This document shows, piece after piece, positions 34,208-41,636 of a stretch of DNA of 64,000 nt. Location of the stretch: assembly GCF_024622045.1 (NCBI RefSeq), contig NZ_JANKBP010000003.1; one strand, given 5' to 3'. Below the pieces are notes generated by a model, which saw only the letters and a list, made by a program, of their open reading frames with translations, did no database searches and had not been told where the DNA came from. The stretch is from Rodentibacter caecimuris (GTDB lineage: Bacteria > Pseudomonadota > Gammaproteobacteria > Enterobacterales > Pasteurellaceae). Position 1 is the first letter of the stretch. Every line of letters starts with the position of its first letter. Position numbers and translations under genes: made by a program.

Positions 34208-34939
34208 ATGAGCAAATATAAAAAAGTCTATGATGATATAAAAAGTAAAATTAACAAAGGGGATTTAACGAAAAACCAAGAACTACCCAGTGAAAATGAG
34301 TTAATGCAAAGCTATGGTTTTTCTAAAGATACTATTCGCAAAGCCCTTTCATTACTGGAAATTGACGGCTATATTCAAAAGCAACAGGGAAGGAATTCTA
34401 TCGTTTTGGAACAGGATCCATTAAAACCTCAGATGCTTTCTGAAATTAAAACGCTGAGAGAATTGAATTACTCTTCAACCCATCAAGTGAAAACAACGTT
34501 AACGAGCTTGTATATTGTGCAAGGAGAAGAGAAACTAATGCGTATCTTTAACGTAAATGATCAAATTGATTTTTACCGTATAGGTCGCATACGTGAAATT
34601 GATGGGGAAAATGTGGAATATGAACTTTCTTATTTTGATCGCCGTATCGTGCCTTTTATTAACCGTGACATTGTGGAACAATCTATCTATCACTATTTAG
34701 AAAGCGAATTAGGTTTGAAAATTAGCCACTCGCAACGGAAAATTGCTTTTCGTTATGCTAATGAAGAAGAAAAAACGACCTTGGATCTTGGTGAATATGA
34801 GATGGTTGTTAATGTCACCAGTACGACTTATTTGGCGGATGGTCGCCCGTTTCAATATGGGAGTATTAGCTATCGTCCTGATAAAATTATTTTTGCCAGC
34901 ACAGCGAAACGGAATACAAAACATTCATCATCAGAATAA
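34208..34939 (+). CDS. GntR/HutC-family (UTRA) repressor, TreR-like
   Basis: A 243-residue transcription factor. The N-terminal winged helix (about 1-70) has YDDIKSKINKGDL, LPSENELMQSYGFSKDTIRK and ALSLLEIDGYIQKQQGRNS. The C-terminal UTRA ligand domain (about 85-235) includes FYRIGRIREIDGE and YLADGRPFQYGSISYRPD. It looks like the trehalose-repressor branch found in Firmicutes. Divergent transcription from malQ and shared palindromes suggest it controls the maltose operon, perhaps sensing a sugar phosphate. That target is inferred from position. Confidence 0.88.
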   Translation: MSKYKKVYDDIKSKINKGDLTKNQELPSENELMQSYGFSKDTIRKALSLLEIDGYIQKQQGRNSIVLEQDPLKPQMLSEIKTLRELNYSSTHQVKTTLTSLYIVQGEEKLMRIFNVNDQIDFYRIGRIREIDGENVEYELSYFDRRIVPFINRDIVEQSIYHYLESELGLKISHSQRKIAFRYANEEEKTTLDLGEYEMVVNVTSTTYLADGRPFQYGSISYRPDKIIFASTAKRNTKHSSSE

Positions 34940-35033
34940 TATGATTGAGCAAATCGTTTTATTTGTATCTTACCGATTTTGGGGAAACGATACATTTAGC
35001 CGGTTATGGAATCAAATGACTTTTTGCCATAAG

Positions 35034-35075
35034 AAAATTCCTATTAAATTAAAATTTCAATAGGAATTTTATCGT
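35034..35075 (+). terminator. Hairpin downstream of the GntR-family gene
   Basis: AAAATTCCTATT (35034-35045) pairs perfectly with AATAGGAATTTT (35059-35070), followed by ATCGTTTTT. A further outer pair ATTTAGCCG/CGGCTAAAT (34994-35002 with 35083-35091) extends the symmetry. It probably terminates the regulator mRNA. Confidence 0.6.
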
Positions 35076-35091
35076 TTTTAATCGGCTAAAT

Positions 35092-35120
35092 CTTTGTACA
35101 ACAGCCACATAATACCGATA
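35092..35120. repeat. Single arm related to the 6892-7055 palindromic element
   Basis: GTACAACAGCCACATAATACCG here matches GTGCAACTGCTACATAATACCG near 7030-7051 at about 19 of 22 positions. Only this arm is clear; the other side is degenerate. It lies between the GntR-family gene and ytfE. Confidence 0.5.
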
Positions 35121-35134
35121 GTTTTGATCGTATT

Positions 35135-35800
35135 TTATTTTTCATTTAGTACTCGCGGGAACAAAATATTATTCTCTAAATGAATGTGGTGCATTAAATC
35201 GTCAATAAAGGCATTAATGCCGTTATAAAGCGCATGCCAACTAAAGCAGGCGTCTTCCGGTGCTGTAAGGTGATTTGTGAGCAGTTTCAAAATCTCTAGG
35301 TCCTGCCCGGCTTCGTCATGTTCCATTTCCATTACAGGAATTGGCATGGCAGCCATGGCGTAGTTGCCAAGTTTAATCATTGGGAAAAGAATGTTTTCTT
35401 CTTTCATAATATGCTGGCTTAATTCTGCATGGATTTTTTCTAATTGTGCAGCCGTACCAAGCGGGCAATCTTCGCGATCACTATGTACACTTTCTACTTT
35501 TTTCGCCAATGTAATCAACTCGGGCAGTTGTTCGCGATGGTGATTATGAAAGCGTTCAATAATATGTTCGATTAATTCATTGTAAGAGGTATTTGACCAA
35601 TCTTTTTCCGTATTTTCTTGCTGTTGTAACTTTGCTAAACGCATTTCTATCTCAGCGAGATTAAGATTTTTTTGTTGTACGGCAACGTCTAAAAGGGCAG
35701 AACCGCCACAACAGAAATCAAGATCATATTCACGGAAAATTTTTGTTGCACCCGGAATTGAAACGGCTAATTCACTAAGGGTTTGTTGAGCAAAAGACAT
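35135..35800 (-). CDS. ytfE: Iron-sulfur cluster repair di-iron protein YtfE/ScdA
   Basis: A 221-residue hemerythrin-like protein (RIC family) that repairs iron-sulfur clusters after nitric oxide or oxidative damage. The N-terminus has the ScdA signature LAVSIPGATKIFREYDLDFC followed by CGG, and the di-iron domain carries RFHNHHREQLPEL, HAELSQHIMKEENILFP, MEMEHDEAG and HHIHLENNILFPRV. The longest frame begins at GTG 35809; ATG 35800 with GGAG eight bases upstream is better. The promoter contains AAAATA-N6-TATTTT (35836-35853), a possible NsrR-type site, weakly supported. Confidence 0.93.
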   Translation of the reverse strand: MSFAQQTLSELAVSIPGATKIFREYDLDFCCGGSALLDVAVQQKNLNLAEIEMRLAKLQQQENTEKDWSNTSYNELIEHIIERFHNHHREQLPELITLAKKVESVHSDREDCPLGTAAQLEKIHAELSQHIMKEENILFPMIKLGNYAMAAMPIPVMEMEHDEAGQDLEILKLLTNHLTAPEDACFSWHALYNGINAFIDDLMHHIHLENNILFPRVLNEK

Positions 35801-35835
35801 AATAAGCACTCCATTTAAGCTAAATAAATCCGATA

Positions 35836-35853
35836 AAAATAGTATGGTATTTT
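35836..35853 (-). promoter_or_regulatory. Palindrome in the ytfE promoter (possible NsrR site)
   Basis: AAAATA and TATTTT are separated by 6 bp, about 40 bp before the ytfE start. NsrR often controls ytfE, but the match to its consensus is only partial. Confidence 0.3.
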
Positions 35854-35950
35854 TAAAGAATTGGAAAGCTTAGAATTTCATTTCTTGATAAAATGATGAC
35901 CAAAATCAAGAAAGATACTTAATAAGAGTTAGATTGGGAGAAGTGATAAT

Positions 35951-36220
35951 ATGACAAAACAATTTTTTATTTATGGACGTGTACAAGGTGTCGGATTTCG
36001 TTATTTTACTTGGAAAGAAGCAAAAAAATTAGGAATTAAAGGTTTTGTACGAAATCGTGATGATGGTTCGGTGGAAGCCATTGCACAGGGGAGTGAAGAA
36101 CAGTTGGAAAGTTTCGAACAATGGTTAAGGTTAGGGCCTGTGACGGCAAACGTTGAGCGAGTGATAGTGAATGCACATAAAGAAATCTCAGATGAAGATT
36201 TTTCAGTGATTCGCGATTAA
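35951..36220 (+). CDS. acyP: Acylphosphatase
   Basis: An 89-residue acylphosphatase that hydrolyses carboxyl-phosphate bonds. The phosphate loop YGRVQGVGFRYFTW includes catalytic R17, and GFVRNRDDGSVEA holds N35. Length and motifs match E. coli YccX. A GGGAG site precedes the ATG by 11 nt. It is a single gene, and a USS directly follows its stop. Confidence 0.96.
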   Translation: MTKQFFIYGRVQGVGFRYFTWKEAKKLGIKGFVRNRDDGSVEAIAQGSEEQLESFEQWLRLGPVTANVERVIVNAHKEISDEDFSVIRD

Positions 36221-36312
36221 AAATGACCGCACTTTTTTGCCTAACAACGTGATTTTACGTAGAATACACCACTTTTTAAGCGACAGATTCCATTATTCAT
36301 TATAAGGACGAT

Positions 36313-36627
36313 ATGCGTAATCAAACCAAACTTCATCTTGAACAGCTACAACAAATCATGCAAAGCTTGAATTTGTGGCAATCCGTGCCACCGGCACAGG
36401 AAGCTTTTTTGAGCGAAGAGCCTTTTTCACTTGATACGATGGCGCCCGAAGAATGGCTACAATGGGTGTTTATTCCACGTATGTATGCGTTGTTGGAAAG
36501 TGTAGCACCACTACCGAGTCAAATTGCTATTTCACCTTACATTGAGGAAGCATTAAAAGAATTCGATGGGCTTGCGTTATTACTTGCCCCTTTATTGGAA
36601 TTGGAAAAATTATTGCAGAATCAATGA
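36313..36627 (+). CDS. yqcC: YqcC family protein (DUF446)
   Basis: A 104-residue soluble protein of unknown function. LNLWQSVPPAQEAFLSEEPF and MAPEEWLQWVFIPRMYALLE are characteristic of YqcC. Its stop overlaps the truC start by 4 bp (ATGA), the arrangement also known in E. coli. AAGGA precedes the ATG. Confidence 0.93.
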   Translation: MRNQTKLHLEQLQQIMQSLNLWQSVPPAQEAFLSEEPFSLDTMAPEEWLQWVFIPRMYALLESVAPLPSQIAISPYIEEALKEFDGLALLLAPLLELEKLLQNQ

Positions 36628-37337
36628 TCCTAGAGATTTTATATCAAGATGAATGGCTGGTTGCGGTAAATAAACCGGCCGGGATGTTGGTACACCGTAG
36701 CTGGTTAGATCCCCATGAAACGCAATTTGTTATGCAAACATTACGCGATCAAATCGGACGTCACGTATTTCCTATTCATCGTTTGGATCGTCCGACATCC
36801 GGTGTGTTGCTGTTTGCCTTAAATAGTGAAATTGCAAATTTGATGTGTCAGCAATTTGAGCAAAAAAAGGTGAAAAAATCCTATTTAGCGGTGTTGCGTG
36901 GTTATTTAGAGGGGGCGAATAGAATTGATTATCCGTTGAAAATTCAACTTGATAAAATCGCCGATAAGTTTGCAAAAGAAGACAAAGTTGCACAAGAGGC
37001 GGTAACGGATTATGAATGCCTAAAAACTATAGAAATGCCTTATCCGGCAGGGCGTTATAAGACTTCACGCTATTCCTTGGTTCGCTTAATTCCGCATACT
37101 GGAAGGAAGCATCAGTTACGTCGACACTGTAAGCATATTTTTCATCCTATCTTAGGCGATACTCAATATGGCGATTTACATCAAAATCGGGCGTTGACGG
37201 AAAATACGGGGTGTAAACGTTTGTTGTTACATTCGGAAACATTATATTTTATTCATCCTATTTCGCAGGTTAAAGTCACAATTCATGCACCATTGGATGA
37301 GCAATGGCAAAATTTAATAACAAAATTTGGTTGGTAG
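36624..37337 (+). CDS. truC: tRNA pseudouridine(65) synthase TruC
   Basis: A 237-residue RluA-family pseudouridine synthase that modifies uridine 65 of some tRNAs. YQDEWLVAVNKPAGMLVHRS and FPIHRLDRPTSGVLLFAL are present, with catalytic D55 in HRLDR. SLVRLIPHTGRKHQLRRH is a further family block. Translation is probably coupled to yqcC by the ATGA overlap. A small yoaH-like gene follows 4 bp after the stop. Confidence 0.96.
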   Translation: MILEILYQDEWLVAVNKPAGMLVHRSWLDPHETQFVMQTLRDQIGRHVFPIHRLDRPTSGVLLFALNSEIANLMCQQFEQKKVKKSYLAVLRGYLEGANRIDYPLKIQLDKIADKFAKEDKVAQEAVTDYECLKTIEMPYPAGRYKTSRYSLVRLIPHTGRKHQLRRHCKHIFHPILGDTQYGDLHQNRALTENTGCKRLLLHSETLYFIHPISQVKVTIHAPLDEQWQNLITKFGW

Positions 37338-37341
37338 GTTT

Positions 37342-37500
37342 ATGTTAGATATTCAATTAACACACGAAGAACAACAAAGCGCAGTTGAAAAAATTCAAGA
37401 ATTAATGGCAAAAGGAATAAATAGTGGTGAAGCGATTCAAATTGTAGCGAGAGAATTGCGTGAATTACATGAAAAATCAGCGAAACATACTGAAAAATAA
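37342..37500 (+). CDS. yoaH: UPF0181 (YoaH) family small protein
   Basis: A 52-residue protein starting MLDIQLTHEEQQSAVEKIQE and containing LMAKGINSGEAIQIVARELR. This matches the short UPF0181/YoaH family, whose function is unknown. It starts 4 bp after the truC stop and completes the yqcC-truC-yoaH unit found in H. influenzae. TAGGT precedes the ATG weakly. Confidence 0.85.
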   Translation: MLDIQLTHEEQQSAVEKIQELMAKGINSGEAIQIVARELRELHEKSAKHTEK

Positions 37501-37508
37501 AAATATTT

Positions 37509-37634
37509 TGTGATCTCCATAACATTTTTTAATATTGCTTGTTGCATAAAAAATCAAAATATTTAAAGATAGCGGCCAATTCGGGTGATAAGGCACACGT
37601 CTTATTTGTTTTATGATTGTATAGGCGAAGCCTA
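37509..37634 (+). promoter_or_regulatory. cspD leader with CRP-like site and start-proximal hairpin
   Basis: TGTGA-N6-TAACA (37509-37524) is close to the CRP consensus TGTGA-N6-TCACA; E. coli cspD is CRP-dependent. A stem TAGGC-GAA-GCCTA (37622-37634) ends just before the AGAGG ribosome-binding site and could influence initiation. Confidence 0.4.
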
Positions 37635-37645
37635 AGAGGTCAATA

Positions 37646-37855
37646 ATGGAAATTGGTATTGTTAAGTGGTTTAATAACGCAAAAGGATTTGGTTTTATTT
37701 CCGCAGAAGGCGTGGAAGCTGATATTTTTGCACATTATTCTGTGATTGAAATGGACGGATACCGTTCATTAAAAGCAGGGCAAAAAGTGCAATTTGAAGT
37801 GATTCACGGCGATAAAGGATCTCATGCCACAAAGATTATTCCAATTGTGGAATAA
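37646..37855 (+). CDS. cspD: Cold-shock-domain protein CspD
   Basis: A 69-residue OB-fold nucleic-acid-binding protein. RNP1 is NAKGFGFI (11-18) and RNP2-like DIFAHYSVI follows at about 27-35. It has the CspD-type sequence EMDGYRSLKAGQKVQFEV, distinguishing it from CspA proteins. E. coli CspD inhibits replication in stationary phase. It has its own promoter region and a terminator. Confidence 0.93.
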   Translation: MEIGIVKWFNNAKGFGFISAEGVEADIFAHYSVIEMDGYRSLKAGQKVQFEVIHGDKGSHATKIIPIVE

Positions 37856-37861
37856 AAACAG

Positions 37862-37940
37862 GAGCGCGAATTAAACTGCGCTCTTAAACTTCTCTATTTA
37901 GTTTAATTCAAAAGACAAGGTTTACCGCCCTGTCTTTTTT
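37862..37940. terminator. Terminator hairpins between cspD and matP
   Basis: GAGCGC/GCGCTC (37862-37867 with 37878-37883) lies just after cspD. A second stem, AAAAGACA/TGTCTTTT (37910-37917 with 37931-37938), is flanked by A and T runs and serves convergent matP as well. Confidence 0.75.
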
Positions 37941-38388
37941 ATTGGTTTAATAAATTTTTAAGGCTGCTTTTCATTGCTGACATTTGGCTTTCATATAGGG
38001 CTTTACTTTCACGTTCATCAATCATATAAGTGATTGTTTCCGAAAGGGTCATATTCATTTTGCGTGAATATTTTGAAAGACGTAACCAAACCGCATATTC
38101 CAAATCAATGGATTTCTTTTTTGTAGATTGTTTTTCCGCATTGAAAAAACGTTTTCGTCTTGCCCGAATTGCCTGATCCAATTTAATCGGTAGTGCCGTA
38201 GAAAGATGTTGTTTGATCCAATTTTCAATCTTTTCAGGATAATTCTGGCTTTCTACTAATTCTGCCACAACCGATTCTTGTCGGCTTTTTTCTTCGTAGC
38301 GCGTGATATTTTCACCTTCACGATATTTTCTAATCAAGTAAATCCATTTCCAGTTGGCTTCTTGATTTTCTAATTTTTGATATTTCAT
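37939..38388 (-). CDS. matP: Macrodomain Ter protein MatP
   Basis: A 149-residue DNA-binding protein that organises the replication-terminus macrodomain by binding matS sites. KYQKLENQEANWKWIYLIRK opens the protein; SIDLEYAVWLRLSKYSRKMN and MTLSETITYMIDE form the ribbon-helix-helix. Length matches E. coli MatP (150). It diverges from the Lon-like protease gene next to fabA, the same neighbourhood as in E. coli. Its presence does not by itself place the window in the Ter region. Confidence 0.95.
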   Translation of the reverse strand: MKYQKLENQEANWKWIYLIRKYREGENITRYEEKSRQESVVAELVESQNYPEKIENWIKQHLSTALPIKLDQAIRARRKRFFNAEKQSTKKKSIDLEYAVWLRLSKYSRKMNMTLSETITYMIDERESKALYESQMSAMKSSLKNLLNQ

Positions 38389-38474
38389 AATATGTAATAT
38401 TTAGTGACGTGGTAACTCACTTAATATACGTGTTTTAAATTAATTTTTCCAGCTGATTTTTACAATATACGCAA

Positions 38475-40280
38475 ATGTGCGATAATGCGACTAATTTTAC
38501 TAATGAGAAATTGCCAGTGAGTTCATCTTTCTTTCAAGAACAATCCCTTAATTGGGAATCTCTACAACCCCTGTTAGCCTATACCGCCCCCCCCTCTCAA
38601 CCCCTTGATTTTTGGGCTTTACAACCAAATACCAAAAACGCCCTTTCTTTGTTTTTGCGTAATCCAAATCGCTCCCTTATGGTATTAAAAGCTGATGATC
38701 AGGTAGATTATGCCTCTTTGCTTATTCCATTAATACGACAAATGTTACCTAAAGAGCGGTCGATTTTTGGGGTAAATTATATAGTGGAGCAAGGGGATTC
38801 CTTCTCATTTCCTCGTATTGAAGTTGAGCCTGCTCAATCGTTGGAAGATAATTTTGCCGCTTCAGGTGAAGTGCTAAGTGCATTGCATTGTGATCCGTTC
38901 CGGCTCTTTGGTAGTGTCAGACTGCATTCTAGCTCGCAAGATATTCAACTTCATCCGGGCTTAATTCACCGTGCAAATGGAGGCGTACTGATTTTGAGTG
39001 CGTCAACATTATTGGCACAATTTGATTTATGGCAACGTTTAAAACATATTTTACAAACCAAGCGTTTCGATTGGTATTCTGCGCATCCTTTTAAAACACT
39101 ACCTTGTGAAATTCCAAGTTATCCGCTTGAGACCAAAGTAATTGTGTTAGGCAATCGTACGGAACTCGCCACATTAGGGGAGCTGGAAGAAAATTTATAC
39201 AATTTTGCGGATTATGCCGAAATTGAAAGTTATCTTTCGGTAACTGATGTTGGTGAACAAAAAAATTGGGTCGGCTATGTTCATGGTGTCGCTGAGGAAA
39301 ATCAGCTAGCTTTGGATTTTTCAGCATTAAATAAATTGTATCAATTCCTTGTAAGGGAAAGTGAGAATCGGTTTTTAATTAATGCTTCGCCTGCTATCTT
39401 GAAGAATGTATTACTTAATACAGCGACACTAGCACAAAAAACCTCACTAAGTGCGGTTGATTTTGAAGCATTTTTTCAACAGCAAAGGGTACAACACAGC
39501 TTTTTAAAAGAGCAAACCTATGCCGATATTCTCAATGAACAGGTTTATGTCGAAACAGAGGGGGAGATTGTCGGGCAGATTAATGGTTTATCTGTGATTG
39601 AATATCCCGGTACACCGGTGGTATTTGGCGAGCCGTCACGGATTAGTTGTGTCGTGCAATTTGGCGAAGGGGAAGTGGTCGATGTCGAACGTAAAAATGA
39701 ACTTGCCGGAAATTTACACGGTAAAGGAATGATGATTGCACAGGCCTGTCTGTCGAATATTTTAGAATTGCCTTCTCAGCTACCGTTTTCCGCCTCTCTT
39801 GTATTTGAACAATCCTATGGTGAAATTGATGGAGACAGCGCATCGTTGGCTATTTTTTGCGTGCTTGTCAGTGCCTTGGCTGAATTGCCTTTGCCGCAAC
39901 ATATTGCGATAACCGGTTCGATTGATCAGTTTGGACTGGTTCATGCGGTAGGTGGGGTAAACGACAAAATTGAGGGATTTTTCACGATTTGTCAGCGCCG
40001 AGGGCTGAGCGGAAAGCAAGGGGTTATTATTCCGGCTACAACCATTCAGCAACTGAGTCTTTCCGATGAAGTAGTAAGTGCGGTCAAAAATGGCGAGTTT
40101 TTTATTTTTCCGGTCGAAGATATTTATCAAACCTGTGAATTGATCTTCCAACGTGATTTATTGGAAGAGGAAAATAAAATTTACGAAGATCGTAAAACCC
40201 CGATTTCCCGCCTTATCCGGCAGCGAATTGATTTTCGTACGGAACCGCCGAAAAAAGGTTTATTTAGTTTTTTTCGGTGA
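38475..40280 (+). CDS. Lon-like ATP-dependent protease (YcbZ/LonH type)
   Basis: A 601-residue S16-family protease. The N-terminal AAA-like part is degenerate, with no clear Walker A. The C-terminal Lon catalytic domain has GKGMMIAQACLSNI, then FEQSYGEIDGDSASLAIFCV with the catalytic serine, and GGVNDKIEGFF with the lysine. It matches the E. coli YcbZ / H. influenzae homologue beside matP and fabA. No ribosome-binding site is evident before ATG 38475, so a downstream start (GTG 38517) is possible. A run of eight C (38587-38594) lies near residue 40. Substrates are unknown. Confidence 0.88.
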   Translation: MCDNATNFTNEKLPVSSSFFQEQSLNWESLQPLLAYTAPPSQPLDFWALQPNTKNALSLFLRNPNRSLMVLKADDQVDYASLLIPLIRQMLPKERSIFGVNYIVEQGDSFSFPRIEVEPAQSLEDNFAASGEVLSALHCDPFRLFGSVRLHSSSQDIQLHPGLIHRANGGVLILSASTLLAQFDLWQRLKHILQTKRFDWYSAHPFKTLPCEIPSYPLETKVIVLGNRTELATLGELEENLYNFADYAEIESYLSVTDVGEQKNWVGYVHGVAEENQLALDFSALNKLYQFLVRESENRFLINASPAILKNVLLNTATLAQKTSLSAVDFEAFFQQQRVQHSFLKEQTYADILNEQVYVETEGEIVGQINGLSVIEYPGTPVVFGEPSRISCVVQFGEGEVVDVERKNELAGNLHGKGMMIAQACLSNILELPSQLPFSASLVFEQSYGEIDGDSASLAIFCVLVSALAELPLPQHIAITGSIDQFGLVHAVGGVNDKIEGFFTICQRRGLSGKQGVIIPATTIQQLSLSDEVVSAVKNGEFFIFPVEDIYQTCELIFQRDLLEEENKIYEDRKTPISRLIRQRIDFRTEPPKKGLFSFFR

Positions 40281-40291
40281 TTATAGATTGA

Positions 40292-40320
40292 GAGCGAACA
40301 AATGTTCGCTCTTATTTTTT
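40292..40320 (+). terminator. Intrinsic terminator after the Lon-like gene
   Basis: GAGCGAACA (40292-40300) pairs with TGTTCGCTC (40303-40311), followed by TTATTTTTT. Confidence 0.85.
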
Positions 40321-40349
40321 ATATGATGTCTATGATTCCTTCATTATAA

Positions 40350-40385
40350 AACTGATCGGACAAGTTCAGCTAACAAGTGTTATCT
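40350..40385 (+). promoter_or_regulatory. FadR-like and FabR-like sites upstream of fabA
   Basis: AACTGATCGGACAAGTT (40350-40366) closely follows the FadR operator pattern AACTGGTCNGACNNGTT and resembles the E. coli fabA site. AGCTAACAAGTGTTATCT (40368-40385) is an imperfect palindrome placed and shaped like the E. coli FabR site. This suggests fatty-acid-responsive activation and repression of fabA. Confidence 0.6.
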
Positions 40386-40462
40386 GTTTACAGTATTTCT
40401 TATTCCTTTTAGAATGCTTCGTATCAAGGTTTGTTGAAATAAAATAAATTGAAGGAAGAAAA

Positions 40463-40996
40463 ATGCAAAACAGTTGTACACTAAATAAAAAAGAAAGTTA
40501 TAGCTACGAAGATTTACTTGCATCCGGTCGTGGTGAATTATTTGGTGATGAAGGACCACAACTTCCCGCCCCAACGATGTTAATGATGGATCGTATTGTG
40601 AAAATGGAGCAAGAGGGCGGTTCTTTTGGAAAAGGCTATATTGAGGCTGAATTAGATATTCATCCGGATTTACCTTTTTTTAGCTGCCATTTTATTGGCG
40701 ATCCGGTAATGCCGGGGTGCTTAGGCTTAGATGCTATGTGGCAATTAGTCGGTTTTTTTCTAGGTTGGATCGGCGGTAAGGGAAAAGGGCGTGCGCTCGG
40801 TGTTGGAGAAGTCAAATTCACCGGTCAGATTTTACCCACAGCAAAAAAAGTGATTTATCGTATTAATATAAAGCGGGTGATTAACCGTAAATTAGTCATG
40901 GGAATGGCTGATGGGGAAGTCGAAGTCGATGGACGGATTATTTATACCGCAACGGATTTGAAAGTCGGATTGTTTCAAGACACTTCTGCTTTTTAA
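40463..40996 (+). CDS. fabA: 3-hydroxydecanoyl-ACP dehydratase/isomerase FabA
   Basis: A 177-residue cytoplasmic enzyme that dehydrates and isomerises C10 acyl-ACP, the branch point to unsaturated fatty acids. The active site SCHFIGDPVMPGCLGLDAMW contains H76 and D90. SYSYEDLLASGRGELFG is the family start. GAAGGAAG precedes the ATG. FadR- and FabR-like sites lie upstream. Confidence 0.98.
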   Translation: MQNSCTLNKKESYSYEDLLASGRGELFGDEGPQLPAPTMLMMDRIVKMEQEGGSFGKGYIEAELDIHPDLPFFSCHFIGDPVMPGCLGLDAMWQLVGFFLGWIGGKGKGRALGVGEVKFTGQILPTAKKVIYRINIKRVINRKLVMGMADGEVEVDGRIIYTATDLKVGLFQDTSAF

Positions 40997-41064
40997 TGAT
41001 GAGTAGCCGACAAAAATATTAGTCGTAGCAGTTTAAAAAACGGGATATGCGTAATTAATTTTTA

Positions 41065-41094
41065 GGGACAGGTTGATTGCTTGTCCCTTTTTAT
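41065..41094 (+). terminator. Terminator after fabA
   Basis: GGGACA (41065-41070) pairs with TGTCCC (41082-41087), followed by TTTTTATT. Confidence 0.75.
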
Positions 41095-41099
41095 TGTTC

Positions 41100-41579
41100 T
41101 TATTCTTCATCAATGATATCCACGAACTTGGCATTCAATAAATTTGCCAAATCTTTGGGAGCAAGTTCTACACTTAATCCTCGCTTTCCTCCCGAAACAT
41201 AAATGGTGTCAAATTCAAGTGCGGTTGAATTTATCACTGTTTTTAGCCGTTTCTTTTGCCCAAGAGGGCTAATTCCTCCTACTAAATATCCACTGCTTTT
41301 TTGAGCAAAATCTTTGTCTGCCATTTCTACTTTTTTGACATCAACTGCTTTGGCGGCTTTTTTTAAATTCAACATATTAGATGTAGGTAAAACAAAGCAG
41401 GCGAGCTTTTTTTGATCGCCATTTTCGGCGACAAGTAAGGTTTTGAAGGAACGATGGGGATCGATACCTAATTTTTCCGCAGCCTCATCACCAAAATGGA
41501 TATTATTGGGGTCATGCTCATAAGTATGAAGAGTAAAAGGAATTTTCTGTTTTTTGAGTAAATCGATTGCAGGTGTCAT
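41100..41579 (-). CDS. ybaK: Cys-tRNA(Pro)/Cys-tRNA(Cys) deacylase YbaK
   Basis: A 159-residue trans-editing enzyme that hydrolyses Cys mischarged on tRNA-Pro. TPAIDLLKKQKIPFTLHTYE opens the fold; the catalytic-site lysine lies in FKTLLVAENGD, and GYLVGGISPLGQKKRLKTVI is the family signature. It converges with fabA and diverges from usg. AAGGA is about 12 nt from the ATG. One USS lies inside. Confidence 0.95.
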   Translation of the reverse strand: MTPAIDLLKKQKIPFTLHTYEHDPNNIHFGDEAAEKLGIDPHRSFKTLLVAENGDQKKLACFVLPTSNMLNLKKAAKAVDVKKVEMADKDFAQKSSGYLVGGISPLGQKKRLKTVINSTALEFDTIYVSGGKRGLSVELAPKDLANLLNAKFVDIIDEE

Positions 41580-41636
41580 TTTATTTCTAGTCCTTTTTTT
41601 GTAGAATAGACCGCTTATTTTATAGCGGAGAAAAAA

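Noticed and set aside
34743..35063. Plus-strand frame of 106 codons overlapping the GntR-family gene end
   Set aside because: Out-of-frame overlap with a well-supported regulator and running into its terminator hairpin.
38404..38416. GTGACGTGGTAAC near the matP start as a matS site
   Set aside because: Two mismatches to GTGACRNYGTCAC, including the core Y position; too weak to claim MatP autoregulation.
39780..40151. Minus-strand frame of 123 codons
   Set aside because: Antisense shadow of the Lon-like protease catalytic domain.
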